Assembly (NCBI GenBank): GCA_037013495.1
Contig: CM072802.1
Coordinates: 63,225,483-63,289,482, forward strand
DNA: 64,000 nt
Source of the DNA: Hippophae tibetana
Lineage: Eukaryota > Streptophyta > Magnoliopsida > Rosales > Elaeagnaceae
Direction of reading: 5' to 3'
The translations under genes were made by a program, and so were the position numbers. Shown here one piece after another: positions 21,411-34,900 of this stretch. Below the pieces are notes generated by a model, which ran no database searches, was not told the DNA's origin, and saw only the letters and a program-made list of their open reading frames with translations. Each line of letters opens with the position of its first letter. Position 1 is the stretch's first letter.

Positions 21411-24400
21411 TCAAACCGGATATTTAGTGATCAATAAATCATAAAGGATGAAAGGAATTGCGTCCAACAAGAACCGACAATTTTGGACGAATTTTCTATT
21501 TTTCATGATTTTTCGAGAGTTCAAAAAATATCTAAAAGTACTTTCCATGTCCATAAGATTATGAAACTTTGGATTATGTGATCAAATATTATTACAAACA
21601 GATGTGCAAAAAATCGCCGAAGAATTCCTTCGTTTGACACGCGTTTGCCCACGGGGTTTTAGACATGCCTATCAATGTCCTACATAGTGGCACCCGAAAA
21701 CGAGCATTCCTTGTCATCTTCGTATTTTTACCGTGAGAAACCTGATATTTCGTGATCAATAAATCATAGAGAATGAAAGGAATTGCGTCCAACAAGAACC
21801 GACAATTTTGGACGAATTTTCTATTTTTCATAATTTTCCGAGAGTTCAAAAAATAACTGAAAATACATTCCATGTCCATAAGATTATGTAACTTTGGATT
21901 ATGTGATCAAATATTATTCAAAACAGGTGTGCAAAAAATCGCCCAAGAATTCCATCGTTTGACATGAGTTTACCCACGGGGTGTTAGACATGCCTATCAA
22001 TGCCACACATGGTGGTACCCGAAAAGGTGCATTCCTTGTCATCGTCGTCTTTTTATAGTGTCAAACCTGATATTTAGTGAGCAATAAATCATAGAGGATT
22101 AAAGGAATTGCGTCCAACAAGAACCTACAATTTTGGACGAATTTTCTATTTTTCATGATTTTCCAACAGTTCAAAAAATAACTGAAAATACTTTCCATTT
22201 CCATCAGATTATGAAACTTTGCAGTATGTGATCAAATATTATTCAAAACAGGTGTGCAAAAAATCGCCCAAGAATTCCATCGTTTGGACGAGTTTGCCCA
22301 CGGGGTGTTACACATGGCTATTTATGCCCCACATGGTGGCACCCGAAAACGAGCATTCCTTGTCATCTTCGTATTTTTACGATGCCAAACCTGATATTTC
22401 GTGATCAATAAATCATAGAGGATTAAAGGAATTGCGTCTAACAAGAGCCGAAAATTTTGGACGAATTTTCTATTTTTAATAGTTTTCTCAGAGTTCAAAA
22501 AAATAATTAAAAATACTTCACATGTCCATAAGATTATGAAACTTTGCAGTATGTGATCAAATATTATTCCAAACAGGTGTGCAAGAAATCGCATAAGAAA
22601 TCCTTCGTTTGACACAAGTTTGCCACGGGGTGTTAGACATGCCTATCAATGTCACACATAGTGGCACCCGAAAACGAGCATTTCTTGTTATCTTCATATT
22701 TTTACCCTGACAAACCTGATATTTCGTGATCAATAAATCATAGAGAATGAAAGGAATTGCGTCCAACAAGAATCGACAATTTTGGACGAATTTTCTATTT
22801 TTCATGATTTTCCGAGAGTTCAAAAATTGACTAAAAATACTTTCCATGTGCATAAGATTATGAAACTTTGCAGTATGTGATCAAATATTATTCAAAACAG
22901 GTGTGCAAAAAATCTCAAAAGAATTCTATCGTTTGACACGAGTTTGTCAACGGGGTGTTAGACATGCCTATCAATGCCCCACATAGTGGCACCCGAAAAC
23001 GAGCATTCCTTGTCATCTTCGTATTTTTACGGTGCGAAACCTGATATTTCGTGATCAATAAATCATAGAGGATGAATGGAATTGCGTCCAACAAGAGTCG
23101 ACAATTTTGGACGAATATTCCATTTTTCCTGATATCCCGAGAGTTCAAAAAATAACTAAAAATATTTCCCTTGTCCATATAATTATGAAACTTTGCAGTA
23201 TATAATCAAATATTATTCCAAATAGTTGTGTAAAAAATCGTCCAAGAATTCCATCGTTTGACACGAGTTTGCCCACAAGGTGTTAGACATGGCTATAAAT
23301 GCCTCACATAGTGGCACCCGAAAACGAGCATTCCTTGTCATCTTCGTATTTTTACGGTGCCAAACCTGATATTTCATTATCAACAAATCATAGAGGATGA
23401 AAGGAATTGCGTCCAACAAGAATCGACAATTTTGGACGAATTTTCTATTTTTCATGATTTTCCGAGAGTTCAAAAAATAACTAAAAATACTTTCCATGTC
23501 CATAAGATTATGAAACTTTGCAATATGTGATCAAATATTATTCCAAATAGGTGTGCAAAAAATCGCGCAAGAATTCCATCGTTTGACACGAGTTTGCCCA
23601 CGGGGTGTTAGACATGCCTATCAATGCCCCACATGGTGGCACCCGAAAACGAGCATTCCTTGTCATCTTCATATTTTTACAGTGCCGAACCTGATATTTA
23701 GTGATCAATAAATCAAAGAGGATTAAAGGAATTGCGTCCAACAAGAACCGACAATTTTGGACGAATTTTCTATTTTTAATGATTTTCCGAGTGTTCAAAA
23801 ATAACTACAAATACTTCCCCTAATCATAAGATTATGAAACTTTGCAGTATGTTATCAAATATTATTCCAAACAGGTGTGCAAGAAATCGCCCAAGAATTC
23901 CATCATTTGGACGAGTTTGCCCACGGGGTGTTAGACATGCCTATTAATGTCCAACATGGTGGCACCCGAAAACGAGCATTCCTTGTTATTTTCGTATTTT
24001 TACAGTGCTAAACCGGATATTTAGTGATCAATAAATCACAAAGGATGAAAGGAATTGCGTCCAACAAGAACCGAGAATTTTGGACGAATTTTCTATTTTT
24101 CATGATTTTTCGAGAGTTCAAAAAATAACTAAAAATACTTTCCATGTCCATAAGATTATGAAACTTTGGATTATGTGATCAAATATTATTACAAACAGAT
24201 GTGCAAAAAATCGCCCAAGAATTACTTCGTTTGACACGCGTTTGCACACGGGGTTTTAGACATGCCTATCAATGTCCTACATAGTGGCACCCGAAAATGA
24301 GCATTCCTTTTCATCTTCGTATTTTTACCGTGAGAAACCTGATATTTAGTGATCAATAAATCATAGAGAATGAAAGGAATTGCATCCAACAAGAACCGAG

Positions 24401-25140
24401 AATTTTGGACGAATTTTCTATTTTTCATGATTTTCCGATAGTTCAAAAAATAACTAAAAATACTTTCCATGTCCATAAGATTATGAAACTTTGCAGTATG
24501 TGATCAAATATTATTCCAAACAGTTGTGCCAAAAATCGTCCAAGAATTGCATCGTTTGACACGAGTTTGCCCACGAGGTGTTAGACATGGCTATAAATAC
24601 CCCACATAGTGGCACCCGAAAACGAGCATTCCTTGTCATCTTCGTATTTTTACGGTGCCAAACCTGATATTTCATTATCAATAAATCGTAGAGGATGAAA
24701 GGAATTGCGTCCGACAAGAATCAAAAATTTTGGACAAATTTTCTATTTTTGAAGATTTTCCGAGAGTTCAAAAAATAAATAAAAATACTTCACATGTCCA
24801 TAAGATTATGAAACTTTGCAGTATGTGATCAAATATTATTCCAAACAGGTGTGAAAAAAATCGCCCAAGAATTCCATGGTTTCACACGAGTTTGCCCACG
24901 GGGTGTTAGACATGCCTATCAATGCCCCACATGGTGGCACCCGAAAACGAGCATTCCTTGTCATCTTCGTATTTTTACAGTGCCGAACCTGATATTTATT
25001 GATCAATAAATCATAGAGGATTAAAGGAATTGCTTCCAACAAAAACCGACTGTTTTGGACGAAGTTTCTATTTTAAATGATTTTCCGAGAGTTCAAAAAA
25101 TAACTTAATATACTTCTCCTGAACATAAGATTATGAAACT
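21411..25140. repeat. satellite segment, right partner of the 22- to 24-monomer-distance duplication
   Basis: It repeats 14270-17350 as described for that segment. Extra monomers here are at about 22880-23212 (a type like the one at 10567) and about 23660-23990. The duplication is therefore older than these insertions, or later exchange altered one side. Confidence 0.82.
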
Positions 25141-26459
25141 TTGCAGTATGTTATCAAATATTATTACAAACAGGTGTGCAAAAAATCGCCCAAGAATTCC
25201 AACGTTTGACACGCGTTTTCCCACGAGGTGTTAGACATGGCTATAAATACCCCACATAGTGGCACCCGAAAACGAGCATTCCTTGTTATCTTCATATTTT
25301 TACAGTGCCGAACCTGATATTTATTGATCAATAAATCATAGAGGATTAAAGGAATTGCTTCCAACAAAAACCGACTTTTTTGGACGAAGTTTCTATTTTA
25401 AATGATTTTCCGAGAGTTCAAAAAATAACTTAATATACTTCTCCTGAACATAAGATTATGAAACTTTGCAGTATGTTATCAAATATTATTACAAACAGGT
25501 GTGCAAAAAATCGTCCAAGAATTCCATCGTTTGGACGAGTTTGCCCACGGGGTGTTAGACATGCCTATCAATGCCCCACATGGTGGCACCCGAAAACGAG
25601 CATTCCTTGTCATCTTCGTATTTTTACAGTGCCGAACCTGATATTTATTGATCAATAAATCATAGAGGATTAAAGGAATTGCTTCCAACAAAAACCGACT
25701 TTTTTGGACGAAGTTTCTATTTTAAATGATTTTCCGAGAGTTCAAAAAATAACTTAATATACTTCTCCTGAACATAAGATTATGAAACTTTGCAGTATGT
25801 TATCAAATATTATTACAAACAGGTGTGCAAAAAATCGCCCAAGAATTCCATCGTTTGACATGCGTTTGCCCACGAGGTGTTAGACATGGCTATAAATACC
25901 CCACATCGTGGCACCCGAAAACGAGGATTCCTTGTCATCTTCGTATTTTTACAGTGACAAACCTGATATTTCGTGATCAATAAATCATAGAGGATGAAAG
26001 GAATTGCGTCCAACAAGAATCGACAATTTTGGACGAATTATCTATTTTTCATGATTTTCCGAGATTTCAAAAAATAACTGAAAATACTTCTCCTGAACAT
26101 AAGATTATGAAACTTTGCAGTATGTTATCAAATATTATTACAAACAGGTGTGCAAAAAATCCTCAAAGAATTCCATCGTTTGACATGCGTTTGCCCACGG
26201 GGTGTTAGACATGGCTATAAATACCCCACATCGTGGCACCCGAAAGCGAGCATTCCTTGTCATTTTCGTATTTTTACAGTGCCAAACCTGATATTTAGTG
26301 ATCAATAAATCATAGAGGATGAAAGGAATTGCGTCCAACAAGAATCAACAATTTTGGACGAATTTTCTATTTTTCCTGATTTCCCGAGTTTTCAAAAAAT
26401 AACTAAAAATATTTCCCATGTCCATAAGATTATGAAACTTTGCAGTATGTGATCAAATA
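25141..26459. repeat. satellite segment, four monomers of interior types
   Basis: Single copies of types that recur downstream: those starting near 25164 (type E), 25479 (A), 25813 (B) and 26138. The order E-A-B is seen again at 37482-38334. Confidence 0.8.
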
Positions 26460-29400
26460 TTATTCCAAACAGTTGTGCAAAAAATCGTCCAAGAATTCCA
26501 TCGTTTGACACGAGTTTGCCCACGAGGTGTTAGACATGGCTATAAATACCCCACATAGTGGCACCCGAAAACGAGCATTCCTTGTCATCTTCCTATTTTT
26601 ACGGTGCCAAACTTGATATTTCATTATCAATAAATCATAGAGGATGAAAGGAATTGCGTCCAACAAGAATCGACAATTTTGGGCAAATTTTCTATTTTTC
26701 AAGATTTTCCGAGAGTTCAAAAAATAACTAAAAATACTTCACATGTCCATAAGATTATGAAACTTTGCAGTATGTGATCAAATATTATTCAAAACAGGTG
26801 TGCAAAAAATCGCCCAAGAATTCCATCGTTTGACATGAGTTTAGCCACGGGGTGTTAGACATGCCTATCAATGCCACACATGGTGGCACCCAAAAACGAG
26901 CATTCCTTGTCATCTTCGTATTTTTACAGTGGCGAACCTGATATTTATTGATCAATAAATCATAGAGGATTAAAGGAATTGCTTCCAACAAAAACCGACT
27001 TTTTTGGACGAAGTTTCTATTTTAAATGATTTTCCGAGAGTTCAAAAAATAACTTAATATACTTCTCCTGAACATAAGATTATGAAACTTTGCTGTATGT
27101 TATCAAATATTATAACAAACAGGTGTGCAAAAAATCGCCCAAGAATTCCATCGTTTACACGCGTTTTCCCACGAGGTGTTAGACATGGCTATAAATACCC
27201 CACATAGTGGCACCCGAAAACGAGCATTCCTTGTCATCTTCGTATTTTTACAGTGCCGAACCTGATATTTATTGATCAATAAATCATAGAGGATTAAAGG
27301 AATTGCTTCCACCAAAAACCGACTTTTTTGGACGAAGTTTCTATTTTAAATGATTTTCCGAGAGTTCAAAAAATAACTTAATATACTTCTCCTGAACATA
27401 AGATTATGAAACTTTGCAGTATGTTATCAAATATTATTACAAACAGGTGTGCAAAAAATCGCCCAAGAATTCCATCGTTTTACATGCGTTTGCCCACGAG
27501 GTGTTAGACATGGCTATAAATACCCCACATCGTGGCACCCGAAAACGAGGATTCCTTGTCATCTTCGTATTTTTACAGCGACAAACCTGATATTTCGTGA
27601 TCAATAAATCATAGAGGATGAAAGGAATTGCGTCGAACAAGAATCGACAATTTTGGACGAATTATCTATTTTTCATGATTTTTCGAGATTTCAAAAAATA
27701 ACTGAAAATACTTCTCCTGAACATAAGATTTTGAAACTTTGCAGTATGTTATCAAATATTATTACAAACAGGTGTGCAAAAAATCGCCCAAGAATTCCAT
27801 CGTTTGACATGCGTTTGCCCACGGGGTGTTAGACATGGCTATAAATACCCCACATCGTGGCACCCGAAAAAGAGCATTCCTTGTCATTTTCGTATTTTTA
27901 CAGTGCCAAACCTGATATTTCGTGATCAATAAATCATAGAGGATGAAAGGAATTGCGTCCAACAAGAATCAACAATTTTGGACGAATTTTCTATTTTTCC
28001 TGATTTCCCGAGTTTTCAAAAAATAACTAAAAATATTTCCCATGTCCATAAGATTATGAAACTTTGCAGTATGTGATCAAATATTATTCCAAACAGTTGT
28101 GCAAAAAATCGTCCAAGAATTCCATCGTTTGACACGAGTTTGCCCACGAGGTGTTAGACATGGCCATAAATACCCCACATAGTGGCACCCGAAAACGAGC
28201 ATTCCTTGTCATCTTCCTATTTTTACGGTGCCAAACTTGATATTTCATTATCAATAAATCATAGAGGATGAAAGGAATTGCGTCCAACAAGAATCGACAA
28301 TTTTGGGCAAATTTTCTATTTTTCAAGATTTTCCGAGAGTTCAAAAAATAACTAAAAATACTTCACATGTCCATAAGATTATGAAACTTTGCAGTATGTG
28401 ATCAAATATTATTCAAAACAGGTGTGCAAAAAATCGCCCAAGAATTCCATCGTTTGACATGAGTTTAGCCACGGGGTGTTAGACATGCCTATCAATGCCA
28501 CACATGGTGGCACCCAAAAACGAGCATTCCTTGTCATCTTCGTATTTTTACAGTGGCGAACCTGATATTTATTGATCAATAAATCATAGAGGATTAAAGG
28601 AATTGCTTCCAACAAAAACCGACTTTTTTGGACGAAGTTTCTATTTTAAATGATTTTCCGAGAGTTCAAAAAATAACTTAATATACTTCTCCTGAACATA
28701 AGATTATGAAACTTTGCTGTATGTTATCAAATATTATTACAAACAGGTGTGCAAAAAATCGCCCAAGAATTCCATCGTTTACACGCGTTTTCCCACGAGG
28801 TGTTAGACATGGCTAGAAATACCCCACATAGTGGCACCCGAAAACGAGCATTCCTTGTCATCTTCGTATTTTTACAGTGCCGAACCTGATATTTATTGGT
28901 CAATAAATCATAGAGGATTAAAGGAATTGCTTCCAACAAAAACCGACTTTTTTGGACAAGTTTCTATTTTAAATGATTTTCCGAGAGTTCAAAAAATAAC
29001 TTAATATACTTCTCCTGAACATAAGATTATGAAACTTTGCAGTATGTTATCAAATATTATTACAAACAGGTGTGTAAAAAATCGCCCAAGAATTCCATCG
29101 TTTTACATGCGTTTGCCCACGAGGTGTTAGACATGGCTATAAATACCCCACATAGTGGCACCCGAAAACGAGAATTCCTTGTCATCTTCATATTTTTACA
29201 GTGACAAACCTGATATTTCGTGATCAATAAATCATAGAGGATGAAAGGAATTGCATCCAACACGAATCGACAATTTTGGACGAATTATCTATTTTTCATG
29301 ATTTTCCGAGATTTCAAAAAATAACTGAAAATACTTTCCATGTCCATAAGATTATGAAACTTTGGATTATGTAATCAAATATTATTCAAAATAGGTGTAC

Positions 29401-31974
29401 AAAAAATCGCTCAAGAATTCCATCGGTTGACACAAGTTTGCCCACGGGGTGTTAGACATGCCTATCAATGTCCCACATGGTGGCACCCGAAAGCGAGCAT
29501 TCCTTGTCATTTTCGTATTTTTACAGTGCCAAACCTGATATTTCGTGATCAATAAATCATAGAGGATGAAAGGAATTGCGTCCAACAAGAATCAATAATT
29601 TTGGACGAATTTTCTATTTTTCCTGATTTCCCGAGTTTTCAAAAAATAACTAAAAATATTTCCCATGTCCATAAGATTATGAAACTTTGCAGTATGTGAT
29701 CAAATATTATTCCAAACAGTTGTGCAAAAAATCGTCCAAGAATTCCATCGTTTGACACGAGTTTGCCCACGAGGTGTTAGACATGGCTATAAATACCCCA
29801 CATAGTGGCACCCGAAAACGAGCATTCCTTGTCATCTTCCTATTTTTACGGTGCCAAACTTTATATTTCATTATCAATAAATCATAGAGGATGAAAGGAA
29901 TTGCGTCCAACAAGAATCGACAATTTTGGGCAAATTTTCTATTTTTCAAGATTTTCCGAGAGTTCAAAAAATAACTAAAAATACTTCACATGTCCATAAG
30001 ATTATGAAACTTTGCAGTATGTGATCAAATATTATTCAAAACAGGTGTGCAAAAAATAGCCCAAGAATTCCATCGTTTGACATGAGTTTAGCCACGGGGT
30101 GTTAGACATGCCTATCAATGCCACGCATGGTGGCACCCGAAAACGAGCATTCCTTGTCATCTTCGTATTTTTACAGTGGCGAACCAGATATTTATTGATC
30201 AATAAATCATAGAGGATTAAAGGAATTGCTTCCAACAAAAACCGACTTTTTTGGACGAAGTTTCTATTTTAAATGATTTTACGAGAGTTCAAAAAATAAC
30301 TTAATATACTTCTCCTGAACATAAGATTATGAAACTTTGCAGTATGTTATCAAATATTATTACAAACAGGTGTGCAAAAAATCGCCCAAGAATTCCATCG
30401 TTTGACACGCGTTTTCCCACGAGGTGTTAGACATGGCTATAAATACCCCACATAGTGGCACCCGAAAATGAGCATTCCTTGTCATCTTCGTATTTTTATA
30501 GTGCCGAACCTGATATTTATTGATCAATAAATCATAGAGGATTAAAGGAATTGCTTCCAACAAAAACCGACTTTTTTGGACGAAGTTTCTATTTTAAATG
30601 ATTTTCCGAGTGTTCAAAAAATAACTTAATATACTTCTCCTGAACATAAGATTATGAAACTTTGCAGTATGTTATCAAATATTATTACAAACAGGTGTGC
30701 AAAAAATCGCCCAAGAATTCCATCGTTTGACATGCGTTTGCCCACGAGGTGTTAGACATGGCTATAAATACCCCACATCGTGGCACCCGAAAACGAGGAT
30801 TCCTTGTCATCTTCGTATTTTTACAGTGACAAACCTGATATTTCGTGATCAATAAATCATAGAGGATGAAAGGAATTGCGTCCAACAAGAATCGACAATT
30901 TTGGACGAATTATCTATTTTTCATGATTTTCCGAGATTTCAAAAAATAACTGAAAATACTTCTCCTGAACATAAGATTATGAAACTTTGCAGTATGTTAT
31001 CAAATATTATTACAAACAGGTGTGCAAAAAATCGCCCAAGAATTCCATCGTTTGACATGCGTTTGCCCACGGGGTGTTAGACATGGCTATGAATACCCCA
31101 CATCGTGGCACCCGAAAAAGAGCATTCCTTGTCATTTTCGTATTTTTACAGTGCCAAACCTGATATTTCGTGATCAATAAATCATAGAGGATGAAAGGAA
31201 TTGCGTCCAACAAGAATCAACAATTTTGGACGAATTTTCTATTTTTCCTGATTTCCCGAGTTTTCAAAAAATAACTAAAAATATTTCCCATGTCCATAAG
31301 ATTATGAAACTTTGCAGTATGTGATCAAATATTATTCCAAACAGTTGTGCAAAAAATCGTCCAAGAATTCCATCGTTTGACACGAGTTTGCCCACGAGGT
31401 GTTAGACATGGCTATAAATACCCCACATAGTGGCACCCGAAAACGAGCATTCCTTGTCATCTTCCTATTTTTACGGTGCCAAACTTGATATTTCATTATC
31501 AATAAATCATAGAGGATGAAAGGAATTGCGTCCAACAAGAATCGACAATTTTGGGCAAATTTTCTATTTTTCAAGATTTTCCGAGAGTTCAAAAAATAAC
31601 TAAAAATACTTCACATGTCCATAAGATTATGAAACTTTGCAGTATGTGATCAAATATTATTCAAAACAGGTGTGCAAAAAATCGCCCAAGAATTCCATCG
31701 TTTGACATGAGTTTAGCCACGGGGTGTTAGACATGCCTATCAATGCCACACATGGTGGCACCCAAAAACGAGCATTCCTTGTCATCTTCGTATTTTTACA
31801 GTGGCGAACCTGATATTTATTGATCAATAAATCATAGAGGATTAAAGGAATTGCTTCCAACAAAAACCGACTTTTTTGGACGAAGTTTCTATTTTAAATG
31901 ATTTTCCGAGAGTTCAAAAAATAACTTAATATACTTCTCCTGAACATAAGATTATGAAACTTTGCAGTATGTTA
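26460..31974. repeat. 5-monomer higher-order repeat region (1623-1624 bp unit)
   Basis: Types I-J-F-G-X start at 26460, 26785, 27103, 27437 and 27762. They recur as I-J-F-G-H at 28084, 28409, 28727, 29060 and 29382 (offset 1624 then 1623), then I-J-E-B-X at 29707-31331, and I-J again at 31332 and 31657. Here I is marked by TTGTGCAAAAAATCGTCC and TTGGGCAAATTTTC, J by GAGTTTAGCCACGG, F by CGTTTACACGCG, G by GTGTGTAAAAAATCG or GTTTTACATGCG, and H by GTGTACAAAAAATCGC. A 3248-bp offset (ten monomers) also links 27762-30238 to 31010-33474. Confidence 0.88.
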
Positions 31975-34900
31975 TCAAATATTATTACAAACAGGTGTGC
32001 AAAAAATCGCCCAAGAATTCCATCGTTTACACGCGTTTTCCCACGAGGTGTTAGACATGGCTATAAATACCCCACATAGTGGCACCCGAAAACGAGCATT
32101 CCTTGTCATCTTCGTATTTTTACAGTGCCGAACCTGATATTTATTGGTCAATAAATCATAGAGGATTAAAGGAATTGCTTCCAACAAAAACTGACTTTTT
32201 TGGACAAGTTTCTATTTTAAATGATTTTCCGAGAGTTCAAAAAATAACTTAATATACTTCTCCTGAACATAAGATTATGAAACTTTGCAGTATGTTATCA
32301 AATATTATTACAAACAGGTGTGTAAAAAATCGCCCAAGAATTCCATCGTTTTACATGCGTTTGCCCACGAGGTGTTAGACATGGCTATAAATACCCCACA
32401 TAGTGGCACCCGAAAACGAGAATTCCTTGTCATCTTCATATTTTTACAGTGACAAACCTGATATTTCGTGATCAATAAATCATAGAGGATGAAAGGAATT
32501 GCATCCAACACGAATCGACAATTTTGGACGAATTATCTATTTTTCATGATTTTCCGAGATTTCAAAAAATAACTGAAAATACTTTCCATGTCCATAAGAT
32601 TATGAAACTTTGGATTATGTAATCAAATATTATTCAAAATAGGTGTACAAAAGATCGCTCAAGAATTCCATCGGTTGACACAAGTTTGCCCACGGGGTGT
32701 TAGACATGCCTATCAATGTCCCACATGGTGGCACCCGAAAGCGAGCATTCCTTGCCATTTTCGTATTTTTACAGTGCCAAACCTGATATTTCGTGATCAA
32801 TAAATCATAGAGGATGAAAGGAATTGCGTCCAACAAGAATCAATAATTTTGGACGAATTTTCTATTTTTCCTGATTTCCCGAGTTTTCAAAAAATAACTA
32901 AAAATATTTCCCATGTCCATAAGATTATGAAACTTTGCAGTATGTGATCAAATATTATTCCAAACAGTTGTGCAAAAAATCGTCCAAGAATTCCATCGTT
33001 TGACACGAGTTTGCCCACGAGGTGTTAGACATGGCTATAAATACCCCACATAGTGGCACCCGAAAACGAGCATTCCTTGTCATCTTCCTATTTTTACGGT
33101 GCCAAACTTTATATTTCATTATCAATAAATCATAGAGGATGAAAGGAATTGCGTCCAACAAGAATCGACAATTTTGGGCAAATTTTCTATTTTTCAAGAT
33201 TTTCCGAGAGTTCAAAAAATAACTAAAAATACTTCACATGTCCATAAGATTATGAAACTTTGCAGTATGTGATCAAATATTATTCAAAAGAGGTGTGCAA
33301 AAAATAGCCCAAGAATTCCATCGTTTGACACGGGGTGTTAGACATGCCTATCAATGCCACACATGGTGGCACCCGAAAACGAGCATTCCTTGTCATCTTC
33401 GTATTTTTACAGTGGCGAACCAGATATTTATTGATCAATAAATCATAGAGGATTAAAGGAATTGCTTCCAACAAAAACCGACTTTTTTGGACGAAGTTTC
33501 TATTTTAAATGATTTTCCGAGAGTTCAAAAAATAACTTAATATACTTCTCCTGAACATAAGATTATGAAACTTTGCAGTATGTTATCAAATATTATTACA
33601 AACAGGTGTGCAAAAAATCGCCCAAGAATTCCATCGTTTGACACGCGTTTTCCCACGAGGTGTTAGACATGGCTATAAATACCCCACATCGTGGCACCCG
33701 AAAACGAGGATTCCTTGTCATCTTCGTATTTTTACAGTGACAAACCTGATATTTCGTGATCAATAAATCATAGAGGATGAAAGGAATTGCGTCCAACAAG
33801 AATCGACAATTTTGGACGAATTATCTATTTTTCATGATTTTCCGAGATTTCAAAAAATAACTGAAAATACTTCTCCTGAACATAAGATTATGAAACTTTG
33901 CAGTATGTTATCAAATATTATTACAAACAGGTGTGCAAAAAATCGCCCAAGAATTCCATCGTTTAACATGCGTTTGCCCACGGGGTGTTAGACATGGCTA
34001 TAAATACCCCACATCGTGGCACCCGAAAGCGAGCATTCCTTGTCATTTTCGTATTTTTACAGTGCCAAACCTGATATTTCATTATCAATAAATCGTAGAG
34101 GATGAAAGGAATTGCGTCTGACAAGAATCGAAAATTTTGGACAAATTTTCTATTTTTGAAGATTTTCCGAGAGTTCAAAAAATAAATAAAAATACTTCAC
34201 ATGTCCATAAGATTATGAAACTTTGCAGTATGTGATCAAATATTATTCCAAACAGGTGTGAAAAAAATCGCCCAAGAATTCCATGGTTTCACACGAGTTT
34301 GCCCACGGGGTGTTAGACATGCCTATCAATGCCCCACATGGTGGCACCCGAAAGCGAGCATTCCTTGTCATCTTCGTATTTTTACAGTGCCGAACCTGAT
34401 ATTTATTGATCAATAAATCATAGAGGATTAAAGGAATTGCTTCCAACAAAAACCGACTTTTTTGGACGAAGTTTCTATTTTAAATGATTTTCCGAGAGTT
34501 CAAAAAATAACTTAATATACTTCTCCTGAACATAAGATTATGAAACTTTGCAGTATGTTATCAAATATTATTACAAACAGGTGTGCAAAAAATCGCCCAA
34601 GAATTCCATCGTTTGACACGCGTTTTCCCACGAGGTGTTAGACATGGCTATAAATACCCCACATAGTGGCACCCGAAAACGAGCATTCCTTGTTATCTTC
34701 GTATTTTTACAGTGCCGAACCTGATATTTATTGATCAATAATTCATAGAGGATTAAAGGAATTGCTTCCAACAAAAACCGACTTTTTTGGACGAAGTTTC
34801 TATTTTAAATGATTTTCCGAGAGTTCAAAAAATAACTTAATATACTTCTCCTGAACATAAGATTATGAAACTTTGCAGTATGTTATCAAATATTATTACA

